NCBI RefSeq assembly: GCF_022539665.2
Contig: NC_081339.1
Span: 3,342,517-3,406,516, forward strand
Length of the DNA: 64,000 nucleotides
Origin: Daphnia carinata
Lineage: Eukaryota; Arthropoda; Branchiopoda; Diplostraca; Daphniidae
Direction of reading: 5' to 3'
Of this stretch, positions 34,745-47,540 are shown one piece after another; position 1 is the stretch's first letter; each line of letters starts with the position of its first letter. The notes under the pieces were generated by a model. The model searched no databases and had not been told where the DNA came from. It saw only the letters and a list, made by a program, of their open reading frames with translations. The translations under genes and the position numbers were made by a program.

Positions 34745-35775
34745 GGCATGTGCTCCTGTAACTGGTAAAACTGCTACTGACAACAGTGCTGGTTTTACAA
34801 GAAACCATACGTAGATTCTGAAGTTACCTTCACCAGTTGACCTTTTCAGGCTCCATTCATAAAGCCCTACTAAGGATGATTCTCAAAGAGTAAGATTTCC
34901 CACTGTGAAAGCTTTTTAAAAATAGGTTGGTGCAATCTAGCCAAATAAATTCGCATGCTACAAAATAAATAAATCATTAAAATCACAAACTACTCCGATC
35001 TTTTACGTAATACTCGGGTAAACGAACATGTGCCTTACCGACCTAAACGATGGATGGGTTACCGTAACGTTAAACGTTCGACATGGATGCAGAAGAAAAA
35101 CACTGCCACTTTGTACACAAGCATGTTGTAACAGTTTTAATTTGCACCGAACACACGTTTGGACGTTGTGTTCTATGTCATGTTGATGTTATATTGTTAT
35201 TTAGTCACATGGCAGACTGCCGTCTCGCTGATGAATCACGTTTCACATGTAACAACAAGGAAATACAGATGCCTCGAGGCGCGTGGTTTGTTGCTCAGTG
35301 TACGTGTACCTGTTAACAAAAGGGTTGCATCAAATTAACAAAAAAAAAAGTTTTAGTAAAAAGAAACAACGACTGGCTACATAGAAGCCTTCATTCCCAG
35401 ACAAAACTAAAAATGCGTGTTGTGCTAATACCTCAAAACTGATAAAATCCTAAAAGACGACTCAAGCAGGCATTCTGCGTCAACTTACCACTTGGTGGCG
35501 TCGTTTTCTTATACTTGCATGCGACTCGTTCGACAGGAGAATAACGGCGACAGTTCCAATAGAAATTTTCATTGTCTAGTGCATTGGTGTTCGCCTTTCA
35601 GACCTGTGTGGGGGAAAAACAGCTGAACGCATTGGCGATTTGCAAATTTAATCCGTTGCTTTATTACTGTTGGTCTAGAAGAGATAGCAAAAATTTTGCC
35701 AAATCGTCTATTATTGTCTTTATGAAACCATCGTAGCAAGTTTTCTTGTGTTTCGATAAAAATCGATGCCCCACC
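34745..35775. other. Intergenic region between divergent Rh and REPS genes
   Basis: About 1 kb between divergent start codons; it must hold both promoters and 5' UTRs. A 77-codon plus-strand ORF (35083-35316) has no recognisable features. No clear TATA box was assigned. Confidence 0.5.
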
Positions 35776-38001
35776 ATGTTGGCCAGCAGTAAAATTTTGC
35801 CAAACCTCAATGTTGATGTTGAGACTGGTAATCATACAGTCAATGTGAATAGTGAAACTGACATGCTGTCTACCAGCTCTCCAAAATGCCACTCCTTGTC
35901 CCACACTGTTCACCAACCTAGGACAAGGAACCTGCACCATCATGTCAGGGGCAACAAGAAGATGCCTCCCAAAAGTCCAGATCTAATAGAACTTTCTGAT
36001 GCTGGCCAGTCACCTGTTTCGGTTAGTAATATGCCAGTCATGTTGTTGTGAAACAAAGGTTTGACAACATAATCTGATCAAATTGGATTTTTTTTAAAAC
36101 CAACTTTTAATTTCCAGGTACCAGAGGATGATAGTAGCCCAGGTGTGACCACTGATGCTGATAGCGAAGATCCTTCTTACTGTGATACAGAATCTCCTAC
36201 ACCCACAAATAGTGCTGTAACTGTTGACCCCAAAAACTACTGGCAGGGAGCGGAAGAACATAGAGAGCTGCTTGCAACCGAGGGTGAAGAAGAAGATGAT
36301 GATGAGGATGTGCAAGATGATAAAGACGACCAAAGGGATATTGAATTGGTGGATATCAACAGTTCTGACTCTGATGTTGGAACTTCAAATAACCCAAGTA
36401 GTGATTCTGATGGAGGCAACCTTTCTTATTCCAATGATGGTAGGCCAAATTTCCTGTCGTTTGATACTAACTAAGTAAATAAGATTCCCAGAATGTATCA
36501 TTTCCCTTCAGTTGATGACATTGATGAAGAAGAATTATGGAAGATCAGTCCAGACCAGTTATCCTACTACAAAGTCCAATTCAAAACACTTCAAACTGAC
36601 CCAAATGGATTGATTGGTGGCCCCCAAGCTAAACAGTTCTTTGAAAAATCCCGACTTCCGACTGCTGAACTCTCTCATATTTGGTACTTATGACACATGG
36701 TTTGTGCCAAAGCAAATTAATTTATTTTCTGGCGGAATTCTTACAGGCAACTGAGCGATGTGACTAAGGACGGTGCTCTGTCTTTGGCTGAATTTTGCAC
36801 AGCAATGCACCTGGTAGTATTAAGAAGGAACAAGATTGCACTGCCTAAGCAATTGCCACCTGCACTTGATCCTTTGCAAATGCTTGAAGTTGCACCCCTA
36901 GCATCACAGTCGACACTAGTGGCATCAACTGTTGCGACAACAGTCACTGATAAGGAGCCACAAAATAGCCAAGTGAAACCCTCATCGTCTAGCGTACAGA
37001 CGGCCGTGGATGGTTCTGGCGCCGTCCAGCATTGGACCAAATTTGTCGACTCTCCTACCGGATCGGTGGCATCACCTGGTCCCCAACCAGTGAATTTTGA
37101 CTTCAAACGGGCCCAGGTGGAACAAGATCCACGTATTCTACACCCAGTCGCCTTGCGGCTTACACCCGAGTCTCAGCAGTCATCTGAAATGGGTCCGTCT
37201 TCTGGTGCCGTTTCCCTACCCCAACCTTCGACTGTTACTTCCCTCGGTAGCACTTTGACTAGCCACGCGACCTCCATTCCCTCTGCCACTTTAATTGCGA
37301 ATTCATCGATTGGTAAAAAAGAACCACCGCCTCCTCCTCCTCCACGACCGTATAGAGGGCACACCAGGAGCTCTTCGTTAGACCTAAATCAACTTGGTAC
37401 TTGTTTTCGTTCTTAAAGACAAAGTGGTTCGTTTTAAACATGTTATATATTTCAGGTCGCAATACTGGATTGAACTCTGTTGCTCCACCTGCTGTTCCTC
37501 CTCGCGTGTCGCCTAGTATGGTAAGGAAGCATTTGTAGAGCATGAAATGAATGCGTAACGACTTGATTTCGTCATCAGGGCTCTCCTAGGAAAGAGAGTG
37601 AATCAAACAATCAAACCACTAGCGGTGGAGCCTTCCAGGTTTACCGGAGGCCCACCGGACCGATTGCCATTCCTGCTGTGAGTACCAGCGCAACTCCTGA
37701 AAAGAAACTCGGTGTATTATTAAACACCTCGACGGCAACCAAAAGTTTGACATCTGTCATCGAAGACCACCAACGTCGAGGCGAAGTCCTGCGGAAACAG
37801 CAACAAATTCTGACCAAGCAGTTGTTTGATATCCAAGTAAATTTTTTTATTGAATAATGGATCTTTCTTTTAGTAAAACTATTTGATATAAACTTAAAGT
37901 TGATAATTGTTATTTGATGTTCTACTTGTTTGTTTTAGGAAGAGAGAAATCACCTAGAACTCCGTCTTCAAAAAATGCACTTAACCGATTCTCAGTGTTA
38001 A
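35776..38001 (+). CDS. REPS1: REPS-like EH-domain protein (RalBP1-associated)
   Basis: REPS proteins bind RalBP1 and act in Ral signalling and endocytosis. Seven exons: 35776-36021, 36118-36439, 36512-36683, 36747-37396, 37456-37520, 37579-37836 and 37939-38001, 591 residues, all phases consistent. Residues about 190-290 form an EH domain (LWKISPDQLSYYKVQF, LPTAELSHIWQLSD, DGALSLAEFCTAMHLVV). A proline-rich PPPPPPRPYRGHTRSSSLDL segment matches vertebrate REPS1. The C-terminal exon pair encodes the RalBP1-binding-type coiled coil (RRGEVLRKQQQILTKQ). The start has a good context (CCACCATG). The N-terminal EH domain of vertebrate REPS1 is not present in this model; the frame is open a little upstream, but I see no EH exon in the preceding 1 kb. 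Confidence 0.85.
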
Positions 38002-38611
38002 AAAAAAGGTGTAAACCGAACGACGAACTGCCAGTGCTTTATTGTCGACCGGGAGGTTAGGTGTTGTGAGGTGGTGAAGTTTCAAGCCAAAGTCAATGAG
38101 TCTGATAATTTTTTTTCTTTCTCTAATTTTTTTTTCCTTCTCCCATTTCCTGGAGATAAAACGTTACCACGTCAAGCATTCTACTAGAGCTAAAGTAGAA
38201 ACAAAAATGGCAGCTTTTTTGTTCTCTTGTGAGAGAAGTGGAGAGGGGATTGAAAGATTTACTTGTTAGTTTGTTATCCTTTTTTTGCTACTTTGTTATT
38301 CGAAGATATGCTTCCGTCGTCACCTTTCCTTGATTCAGTCTGTTTAATTTTCTCTCTCTTTCTTCCACTCTCTTGCACACGTGTCGGGAACATTGTAAAA
38401 TTACGGTATTCGCACACACACCGCTCATCCACCTCTCGGTCATATTATTTCTAAATCTCCTAAATGTACATTTAATTATCCCACCCGTTGCCTCCCCGCC
38501 AGCTCCTTCCTTGCTTTCTCCCTCATCATGCCGACGAATGATTGGCTACAATAAATCAAATAACCAATGTATTGTTATGAAGGAATGCTATAAGACGTGA
38601 ATAAGATTATT
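38002..38611. other. Convergent 3' region of REPS and OSCP1
   Basis: About 610 nt, T/C-rich, mostly the REPS 3' UTR with AATAAA at 38550-38555. The OSCP1 stop codon sits in an ATAAAATAAAAT context, so its own polyadenylation signal may overlap its stop. No additional gene. Confidence 0.6.
38550..38555 (+). terminator. AATAAA polyadenylation signal, REPS gene
   Basis: Canonical hexamer about 550 nt after the REPS stop codon and 56 nt before the convergent OSCP1 stop. Confidence 0.55.
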
Positions 38612-39697
38612 TTATTTTATTTCTGACACAGTGGCTTCATCGAAAAGATCCAACAGCGTTTCTTCGAAGACTTTCATAGTATCGTGCTCTGAAGGCGAAA
38701 TTTTCTTGAGCTCCAGCTGGATCGATTCGACTTTTTCGTCTGCTGTTGTGGAACCTACCTGCACTTCTTTCAAATTCAACTGAGTATCATTTTCTGTTGA
38801 TTTAGCAATAATCCGTTGCAGTGACGTAAATCCAATTGTCCGAAAAAGTGGCGGTTGTTGGTAATCATTGAACATGTTGCTTCCTAGAATTATGGAGGAT
38901 TGCCCGCATTGAAAATTGTAAGGTTTGCAATTTCCCATTGTAAGTTCTGGTAGAACGATGCCTTCTGGAAGAGGACGCATGTTATCTATATGGAAATAGC
39001 CGGCCTGACTCTGCAATCCTCTGCCGAGGAATGTGGTAATGCGAGTCTTGCATGGTTGCAAGTAATTCAGTAAGCTATGCCGTATGGTCATCCATGCCCA
39101 TGGCGAAAGTTTTGCATAGTGCTATTGATAGAGAAACATGCTGGCCATTTGAATTTCTGAAGGAATTTTGATAAGTGTACCGTCAGAAGTAAATCCTTTG
39201 AAAATTGGATCTGCAACATGGTTTCAGGGTCTTCAGTTAATTGCATCCAGCTCTCAACATGATTTGTTGTAATGGCTAACAACGACTGGGCATCTGGAGC
39301 TGAAACGAATTGAAATTTCACCGACATTGCCATTAAATCGTAAAGTTTGTCAAGACTGTCTTGTCCGAGTCGCATTACGGAAGAATGGACAATATTTTCC
39401 ATCAAAGACTTCAACATGGACGGCGAATTCAGCCTGTCTGGCCGAAAAATTCGGTTGAGGTACTGTCGATCCAACATCATTGAGAGTAAATCGTTCAAAA
39501 CTAAATTAATAACGATTGTAAAAAGAAGGTTTAGATAGAAACAAAGGTAGAATGAATAAAAGTATTTTTATTCTCCTACCTTTAACACATTTTTCAACTG
39601 AAACATCCTGAGCTTGAAGACGTTGTTCTACAATGTAAAGCAGCTCTCCTCCTAAATTCAAATATAATAAGGGGAAAGCTTGAAGAATGTGGGCCAT
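38612..39697 (-). CDS. OSCP1: OSCP1 (organic solute carrier partner 1)
   Basis: OSCP1 is a conserved protein linked to cilia and, in mammals, to organic solute uptake. Three exons: 39580-39697, 39181-39500 and 38612-39121, 315 residues (human 379). All phases agree. The N-terminus FPLLYLNLGGELLYIVEQRLQAQ is the family hallmark. It is followed by VLNDLLSMML, SLDKLYDLMAMSVKFQ and IRHSLLNYLQPCKTRITTFLGRG. The C-terminal part is more divergent and shorter than in vertebrates. The start ATG (39697) gives MAHILQAFPL; the upstream in-frame codons have no ATG. Confidence 0.87.
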
Positions 39698-40039
39698 GTT
39701 CTTCGTCAAAACTTGCAAAAAATCCTTTAGTCTACAATTTCCTGAAATTTTCGTTTCTCAAAACTTACAAACAGAAACAATTTGTTTCCAAGGCAACTTT
39801 ACTTCATGACTAGAAGAGGCTTCTTAGTTACCATATTGTTTCTTGTTTTCCAAGACACATGTGTACTGTCTGTTCCCGCGCGAACATTAAATCTTTTCCC
39901 CTGGTTTATTTAGTTATTATTACTCTTATTATTCTTGAAAACGCCATTTTGAAATTTCAGTCATATGTGTAACGTGTACGTTGATGTGTTAGTGCCTTAG
40001 TTGGCCAAATTTTTCAAGTAGCTGTGCACCCATAGAAGC
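39698..40039. promoter_or_regulatory. Shared promoter region of divergent OSCP1 and METTL4
   Basis: 342 nt between two divergent start codons, so both promoters and 5' UTRs lie here or overlap the flanking exons. No TATA box stands out. Confidence 0.5.
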
Positions 40040-41203
40040 ATGGCTATTCTACACCAGAGTGATGCTGGCTATTTTGTGTGCCATCGTAGTCTGTCAGAAG
40101 AAATGTGTGGAAGGCCATACCTTCGTAGTTTGTTTGATATACGCACTCCTTTTCTGAAAGACCAAGAAGCTATGTCAGTGGCCCAAGAAATGGCAAGTGG
40201 TGTGCCCAAAAGGAGAAAGCGTAAGAAAAACCATGAAGTTAAACAGTTACCCCTTGAAGAATCAAAAGTTTTAGATTTCTTATCTGAGTTATCAAAGTTT
40301 TTTCAGCCATCACCGTCACCACTAGATTTTGCTGCAAATAATAAACCTGTTCGTGATCTAGTGACTCAGTTTCTGTCTTCAGCATCTGGCTCGAAAATCC
40401 AAGATCTCAATCTTGAAATGAGTTACTTCAACTCATCAGAATGTGTGATAGAGAAGGAAATAAATGGTGAAACTTTTATCCTTCCTCCTCATAGCCAGTT
40501 TTACAAGCATGACATCACTTATCTGGATACCCTCAAAACAAAATCTGGCTGTACGTTTTCTCTAATTGTCATGGATCCCCCTTGGACGAACCGGTTCGTG
40601 AAGCGCAAGAGAAAATCTGGCAGTGTAAACTGTTATCAGTCGATGGATAACGACATTTTGGCTACTTTACCTATTGCCGACCTTTGCACTGAAGGTGCTT
40701 TAGTGGCTATATGGTGCACCAATTCGAAGACACATCTGGACTATCTTACTAGTACCTTACTACCACTCTGGAAACTAACCTATATTGCTACCTGGTTTTG
40801 GATCAAAGTAAGTGCTTTACAAATATATCTTCTACCACAATTTCCTATCACTGATGACTATACTAATGGCCAGGTTACGGTCTCTGGCAAATTTGTATGT
40901 GAATGGAACGGACCCAGCGGCAAACATCCTTTTGAAAGGGTCATTTTGGCACGTAAAATGCATTCCGTTAAAGGATTAACAAGCGTGCCAATTCCGGATA
41001 GACAAATATTTGTTTCCATACCTTGTGCCATACATTCGTTCAAACCACCTCTTCAAAAGTTGCTCCAACCGTTTCTCGAAGGAAATGGTCAGACATTAGA
41101 ATTATTTGCGCGTTCCCTTTTGCCGGAAACTGTTAGCTTAGGAAATCAGTTGCCGCTTTTGCAACACATTAGCTTATTTGAAGAGAGAGAACGGAACGTT
41201 TAA
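40040..41203 (+). CDS. METTL4: METTL4-type N6-adenine methyltransferase
   Basis: METTL4 is an MT-A70 family enzyme; it methylates N6 of the 2'-O-methyladenosine in U2 snRNA, and a DNA 6mA role is debated. Two exons: 40040-40807 and 40874-41203, 365 residues. The catalytic DPPW is at about residues 179-182 (LIVMDPPWTN). The downstream MT-A70 segments are CTEGALVAIWCTN, WKLTYIATWFWIK and the HPFERVILARK stretch. The 66-nt intron (40808-40873) has GT-AG ends, is a multiple of three and contains no stop, so retention would insert 22 residues without a frameshift. METTL3/14 are excluded by the short N-terminus and the sequence around DPPW. Confidence 0.87.
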   Translation: MAILHQSDAGYFVCHRSLSEEMCGRPYLRSLFDIRTPFLKDQEAMSVAQEMASGVPKRRKRKKNHEVKQLPLEESKVLDFLSELSKFFQPSPSPLDFAANNKPVRDLVTQFLSSASGSKIQDLNLEMSYFNSSECVIEKEINGETFILPPHSQFYKHDITYLDTLKTKSGCTFSLIVMDPPWTNRFVKRKRKSGSVNCYQSMDNDILATLPIADLCTEGALVAIWCTNSKTHLDYLTSTLLPLWKLTYIATWFWIKVSALQIYLLPQFPITDDYTNGQVTVSGKFVCEWNGPSGKHPFERVILARKMHSVKGLTSVPIPDRQIFVSIPCAIHSFKPPLQKLLQPFLEGNGQTLELFARSLLPETVSLGNQLPLLQHISLFEERERNV

Positions 41204-42600
41204 TCGTTTTTCAAGATAAGCTTTTCATAATCTTTTTTTTGTTTTACCATACTAAAACATGTTTTGTTTTTTTGTATTGTTAAGCAAACTTGACACACTT
41301 TCCTAATGTTTAAAAAGCGAATTCTGAAACTGAATCATTAGTGATAACTGGAGCACTTTTCTTTCTTCTAATTAATTTTCCTTTCTTTCCTGATTGGCTT
41401 TGCTAAACGAACGATCCAAGCAGTCTTAAAAGAAAAATGTCACGAGGTTGGCAAACATTCGTCACTTGCTGTCACCAGTAATCTCTATGAACTATTGAAT
41501 CATCGATCCATTGAAAAAATGTTGAAAAAATGTGTTGATAGAATGCGACGTGACAAATCGAAAAATTTCCACATTGAAACCTTGTGATGATAGATACTGT
41601 CACCCATTGTAGTTTCCCACCATAACCTATTACCAAACAACCAATAGATATAAAGGGCAAGTGAAAGGTTAAAGGTTTTCTTATTGTCGCCACGACAATT
41701 GCCTCATTTCTGACCATTTTCTCGAAATCCTTCTAACTTTATAAAGTTTATCATTAAACCACGTTCAATGATTTCTCTGGTTAAATCCCTTAAGACTTTC
41801 CTGATATAAGAATGATTGCGTTAAAAGCTTATGGGATTGGAGTCAACGGATTGAACTTACAAGATCCATACTTGTTTTTGTCCGCTAGCGTTAAAGCTTA
41901 TTATTTTAAGTTCAAAATCCCTGTATTGTAACCGATTGATTTATGGCCTAATATTCACGGCGATAAAATAGTTGACGTATGACAACGCTAGAGACAAAGC
42001 TTATTTGTACTAATATTATCTGTTTGTAGTAGAGTGAAAATTATAGATCAAAGCTACATTCAGAAAAATAAACGTGCCATATCTTTTACATCCTCTTGTC
42101 AATAAGACAAATGGTAATCCCGTCAATGAAGCGTCGATCCCGGATGATGTGGCATATTCTACTACGTAAGAGTTAAATTTGTACCTGATCTCAGCACTAA
42201 CATGCATTGTCGAAAGGACATTTCCGGTAAGTAATTATTCCCAGTATTTCACTGTAAAAAATTTTAGACTTAGAAACAAACAAGATACGCTTAACGATAT
42301 GACATTGGCACCATTTTAGCAAGTGATTTGGACTCTATATTGGGGGCGGCATATTTGCAGTTGAAAGCTTTTCGTGAACTACAGTCTGACGCGTGAAAAC
42401 AGAATACCTGATAGCCGTGTCGTCAAATAACGCCAATGACGTCCTATATCGGCATCTCTTTTACGACGTGTCTAGTCTCCTTGGTTGACAAAAAGTTGAC
42501 GATAGATAACCAAAAGACAAAGATTTAAAAGTGTCCGTGTACTTAAATAAGTCGGCACATACCAGTCAGTATTTTTGAAGCTGTCGAAAGGTAAAGTTCA
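41204..42600. other. Intergenic region between METTL4 and the mucin-like gene
   Basis: About 1.4 kb: METTL4 3' UTR, then AT-rich sequence without a recognisable gene. The last 60 nt look like a core promoter for the mucin-like gene. Confidence 0.5.
42544..42570 (+). promoter_or_regulatory. Candidate core promoter of the mucin-like gene
   Basis: TAAATA (42544-42549) lies about 24 nt upstream of TCAGT (42566-42570), the arthropod initiator motif, which is 31 nt before the ATG. The spacing is a little short for a standard TATA-Inr pair, so confidence is modest. Confidence 0.35.
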
Positions 42601-45600
42601 ATGATGAAACACATATTTCGGATAAAGAAATCTTTCTTTGCTATATGTCTCGCGCTTGTCCTTCACTTTCACCATTCCGTAAGTAGAACATTTTAAACAT
42701 TAAATTATGGTGCAAACCACAAATTAATAATTAATCCGTTTTTTTTTGCAATGAATCAATTAGCATGCCCAAAACAATTCATCATCCGTAACCAAATTTT
42801 CGGCCTCATCGATCGAAAATTCCAGATCTACAGCTCGTATTTTCACGACGTCTTATGTTCCAATAACTTCGCCAGGTATTAGATTTGATTAATTTAAAGG
42901 GACGATGTAATTTAAAGTCTGCCCGGGCAATCTTTTAACGAAAGCGTCCTTATTTAACAGCTGTAGTTATTGACACGACTACATCGCAACCAATTACGAC
43001 TACTATATTTACTCCTCCCACTGTTCCGTGTATTGGAGATTCTTGTCCGACGACAGTAACATCTACATCAACTACGCCGGAAAGCACCACTACTTACAAA
43101 TCGACTTCCACAACTCACGGTACGCTCTATACGCTTGCCATTTCTTTGTAAAAACTATATTATTATCAAAAACATGTTAATTTTTCACTAATTCTGACAT
43201 CCATTTTTTGCAGATACCTCGTCTACCAGTTCTTCTGAATCAACTACAGAAATAACAAGCGTGACCTCTTCTTCATCCGAAAAAACAACAGAAATTACTT
43301 CGCCTACTACTGTAACTGACACAACTTCTATGATGACCTCTGAAACGCCAATTGAGAGCTCTTCGTTTAGTTCAACTTTTGATTTAACGTCTTCTTTTAG
43401 TACATCAACAGAAATTGCATCTTCTACAAGTTCAGTTACAGATAGTACAGATTCTTCTGGACTGAGTACGGAAACAACGACGTTCACGAGTATTTCATCA
43501 TCAACGGATGGTTCAACAGAAGCTTCTTCCTATTTTACCACAACCGATGTGACATCTACTGTATCGTCTTCAACGAATCTCTCAACATCATCAAATACGA
43601 TTACAGACAACACATCCCCCGATTTTTCTGAAACAACGGAACTCTCTTCGTCTACTACACAAGATAGTTCCACGACTGATGTTACTCCGCCTCCCACCAT
43701 ATCAACTGAAGGTTCACCGACATCAAGTACAATTACGGAAATCTCCTCCACCGATATATCGACCACAATTTCTACATGGCAGTCTTCTTCGTCGACTGAA
43801 ATGTCTACCGAAACTTCGTCTTTTAGTCCAACATCTGATTTTACATCCACCGCTATTTCCTCCACTGAGCTTCCATCGTCATCGACAATAGAGACTTCAA
43901 CGTTTTCAACATCCATTGAACCAACATCTGAAGAATCCAACGAACCGTCTTCCGTTACCACCAGTCCTGATGCGACTTCCAGTATAACATCCACGGTTGA
44001 AACTCCATCACCATCAAACACATCTCCATTATCCACTGGAGTTTCTGAAATGACAACAGAAATAACAACTTCGACGGAGCTATCCTCTACCGAGCTTTCA
44101 ACTGAAATATCAACGGAAAGCTCTTCGTTTAGCTCAACTTCGGATTTTACGTCTTCTACCACATCATTGGAACCTTCGTCGTCCATTACAATTACAGACA
44201 CCTCGTCCACTGATTTTTCACAGACAACAACAGAAATAACAACTTTTACAGAAGCATCCTCGTCTTCTTCGGCATTCACAACTGAAATATCAAGCGAGAG
44301 CTCTTCTATTTCATCAACCATGGATTCTTCTTCTATTACCTCGTCATCAGAGCCTTCCTCTTTGACGAGCACAGTTATAGGCTCCACATCAACAGATTTC
44401 TTTGAGACATCATCGGATAGTACTTCATCTTACATTACAGTAACAGCTGAAACTTCATCTGAAGCGTCTTCCATTAGTTCAACGTTTGATGTTACTTCGA
44501 CTTCATCAGCTGAACCATCATTTTCTTCGTCAACAGTGACGGAAAGTTCATCCAGTGATGTTTCAAAGTCAACAGAAATTACAACAATCACAGAGACATC
44601 TTCCACTGAGACAGTGGAAACATCCTCCTTCAGTTCCACATCTGACGCTACATCCTTCATATCATCAACCCCATTTTCTTCAACCACGATTGCAGAAACT
44701 TCGTCCACTGATATGTTGACAACTGAAACATCAACCTGGTTCTCTTCATCGTCAACTGATGCAACAACAGAAGTATCAACAGAGATATCTTCTTTTAGCA
44801 CAAGTCCTGATTCTACGTCGTTAATGACTTCATCAACAGAGTATTCATCTACGTCAAGCCCATATCCTTCATCCACCGATACTTCTACAACAGAAATCAC
44901 AAGTATTACGGAATCAACAACAGATGTGACCACTGACATACCAACAGAAAGCTCTTCGTTTACTCCAACATCTTTTACATCATCTACCGACCTTTCGTCA
45001 TCGACTTCACCGACAGACAGCACCCAGTCTTCTGATGCTACCACAGAAACAACAAGTTTCTCGTCAACATCGACAATGATATCAACTGAATTACTAACAG
45101 AATCGTCTAGTACATCCCCTGATATGAGTTCTTCATCTTCATCAACTGAGATATCGTTATCAACGAATACGGATCAAGCATCTACAGAGGCGAATACAGA
45201 GATCACAACCTCGCCCTTCAGCACTGAAATAACAACAGGAAGCTCTTCCTCAATTTCTACCACAGATTTTAGTTCATCTCCCACCTGGTCAAGCGAACCT
45301 TCATCATCGTTTAGCTCGGATTCAACATCCACGACGTTTTCTGAAGTGACAACAGAAACCACCATTACAGACCTCTCCTCGTCTTCCTCCCAAGAAGCAA
45401 CAACAGAAATTTCTACTTCCATGAGTTCAACATCTGTTTTTACGTCTACCTCCCAATTGTCTTCGAGTACAGAAACCTCCGTCAGTGACATTACTACGGT
45501 GGAAACGACATCCTTTACATGGCCCTCATCGACTGAAGTAACAGCAACACAAAGCTCTTCTGCCAGTTCCACATCTGATGTTTTTACTTCTACTTCTTTC

Positions 45601-46409
45601 ACTGCATCGTCATCAAGTTTCACAACTATAGATTCATCGTCTACCGATGTTTCCCAGGCAACGGAATCAACCATGTCTTCTTCATCAGACTCTACGTCAA
45701 GCATAATAATCGAAACGACATCAACGAAGCCTTGGTTTTCTGAGTCTACCACAAAAATTGATACGTCTTTACATACAACCGATGACTCTTTAAGTTCTAC
45801 AACGGATTCTACTGAAGCCATATTCACGAGTTCTACAGAAATTAATCCGCCAACAAGCGTTGAAACTGGCAGCTCTATTTCTGAGATGTCTAGTACCGTG
45901 GTAAATCCAACAGGAGATCCAAATGAAATCGACGACCCATCTAGAAATGTTTTCTACGCTGTTGTTGGTACCCTTGGAGCATTGCTTTTGTTACTCCTGT
46001 TGGTTTTCACTATACTCGCCCTTACATATGCAAGGTAGGTTTATTTTCTTAAAAATGAAACAATGTAAATTAATAAGCTTTAAATTTAATCATTAATTAT
46101 TTATCAGAAAGAGAAAAAACACTCCTCTCCTGCCGGTTACGGTTACCCAAGTAGCAGCGAGCGAAAACAGGTCTGTTTATAATTCTATATTTATATGATA
46201 ACTAAAAAATGATCATGTTCGTAATGTGTTTAAAAGCTGGCCAACTCCTTTATCGTAGCTATATTTTTTAATTAGCAATGGCGCAACATTTAAAAAATCT
46301 TTCTTTGATAAGTAGAGAATTTATTATAATTGTGCTTTTTTTTTGTAGCTACGGGTCGCAAGAGGGAAGAGTTCGCGGATTATTACGTACCCCTTTGCAT
46401 GGTTACTAA
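42601..46409 (+). CDS. Mucin-like Ser/Thr-rich type I membrane protein
   Basis: Six exons: 42601-42678, 42764-42875, 42961-43119, 43214-46034, 46108-46170 and 46349-46409, 1,097 residues, all phases consistent. Exon 1 is a signal peptide (SFFAICLALVLHFHHS). Exon 4 encodes about 900 residues made almost wholly of Ser and Thr, with acidic residues in loose repeats (TEITTS, SSFSSTSDFTSS, TDVS). Such sequence is expected to be densely O-glycosylated. A single transmembrane helix near residue 1040 (FYAVVGTLGALLLLLLLVFT) is followed by a short basic tail (RKRKNTPLLPV). It is probably a cell-surface mucin of an epithelium, for example gut (inference). Only one cysteine pair (CIGDSC) is visible outside the signal peptide, so no folded ectodomain is evident. 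Confidence 0.85.
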
Positions 46410-47540
46410 TGCGAAAAAAAAATACATCTTCTACGCGTCATTTACTATCACGGAGCCATTGTGAAAATTTGCCTTTTTTGAATTGTTGGTCACCTATAAT
46501 CCCCACTCAAAATCATATTTAAAGCTCTGCTCAATTCTTTTTTTTTTTCAGTGTAATAATTTGGATTTTAATGATTGTATCGCCTCTAAATTAATATTGA
46601 CATGTGAAGTGTAATGGGACATCCATGTTGTCGGATACTTAATTAACTACTAAACTACTTAATCAACTAGGTCCCTCGGAAAGATTGGCATTAAGAAACA
46701 TGTATCCTTATCGAAGATTTAACTGGCAGCTATCAACAATTTAGTGTCAACTTTGATTAGGTTATCGGCGGTAAAGGTACCTTTAAAAACGGCCGACTAA
46801 TTTATGACGGTTTGTCGCCATCCTTTGCGGCGGCAACCAGCGGGAATAATGCCAATACTCCAGCCGAACGCGTTCGCGGTCAAGTGGCAAAGGATTTCCT
46901 GTTGACAACAACTGATTCTACTATCGCTTGGCGTTTCTCAACTGTCGTAAAAATTTCATCCTCTTATCATTGAATTGGTGAGAGACCCCGTAGTGGTGGA
47001 ACTTGTATACGAAGTTGTATGTTCAACTTGAAACGTCACATCTTCAAGGATACTTTTAAATACTCAAAAATATAATACCTTCCTAAAGCCTTCCTACCTA
47101 CTAACCTGCTAGGCGCACTATTGTACGCTCTTCTGGTGTTAGAAACAGTAAGAAACAACAAAAACTTACGAGTATCGAATTGGGTCACACAGCCCGATGA
47201 TTAGCTGCCTGTATCCATGAACCTAGTGGCGTGGGAGACTTACGAACAACCTACGAGCTACGATTACCTCTTCTCTACCTTTCAGTTTGTAGGTCGATCT
47301 TCAAGGTAGTGAACGGTACTTCAGATCGAATTTTGTGCCATTTTAGCCCCGTTATAGTAGGCATGGCTCTTTCTTTTTTCTTTCTTGAAGGCGTAGAATC
47401 TTGCGTCTTGATCCGATGTTAATGTTGTAGAAGCTTGCTTTAATTCGATAGACGAAGAATCTTGCGAATCCGTTGTAGTGAAGATGCTGAATGTTGCGTA
47501 GTTCGATGAGATCGATGAATCTTGCGGATTTTGAATGATG

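Noticed and set aside
34745-34850. Upstream in-frame extension of the Rh protein (VKPALLSVAVLPVTG)
   Set aside because: The frame is open, but no ATG or clear acceptor supports it; the first ATG before the first TM helix was used instead.
35083-35316. 77-codon ORF between Rh and REPS
   Set aside because: No signal peptide, domain, splice partner or polyadenylation signal; Cys/His-rich composition looks accidental.
43188-45827. Long minus-strand ORFs opposite the mucin-like exon
   Set aside because: Antisense frames stay open because Ser/Thr codons (TCA, TCT, ACA) read as Glu/Val/Asp on the other strand; the sense frame has signal peptide, TM helix and consistent splicing.
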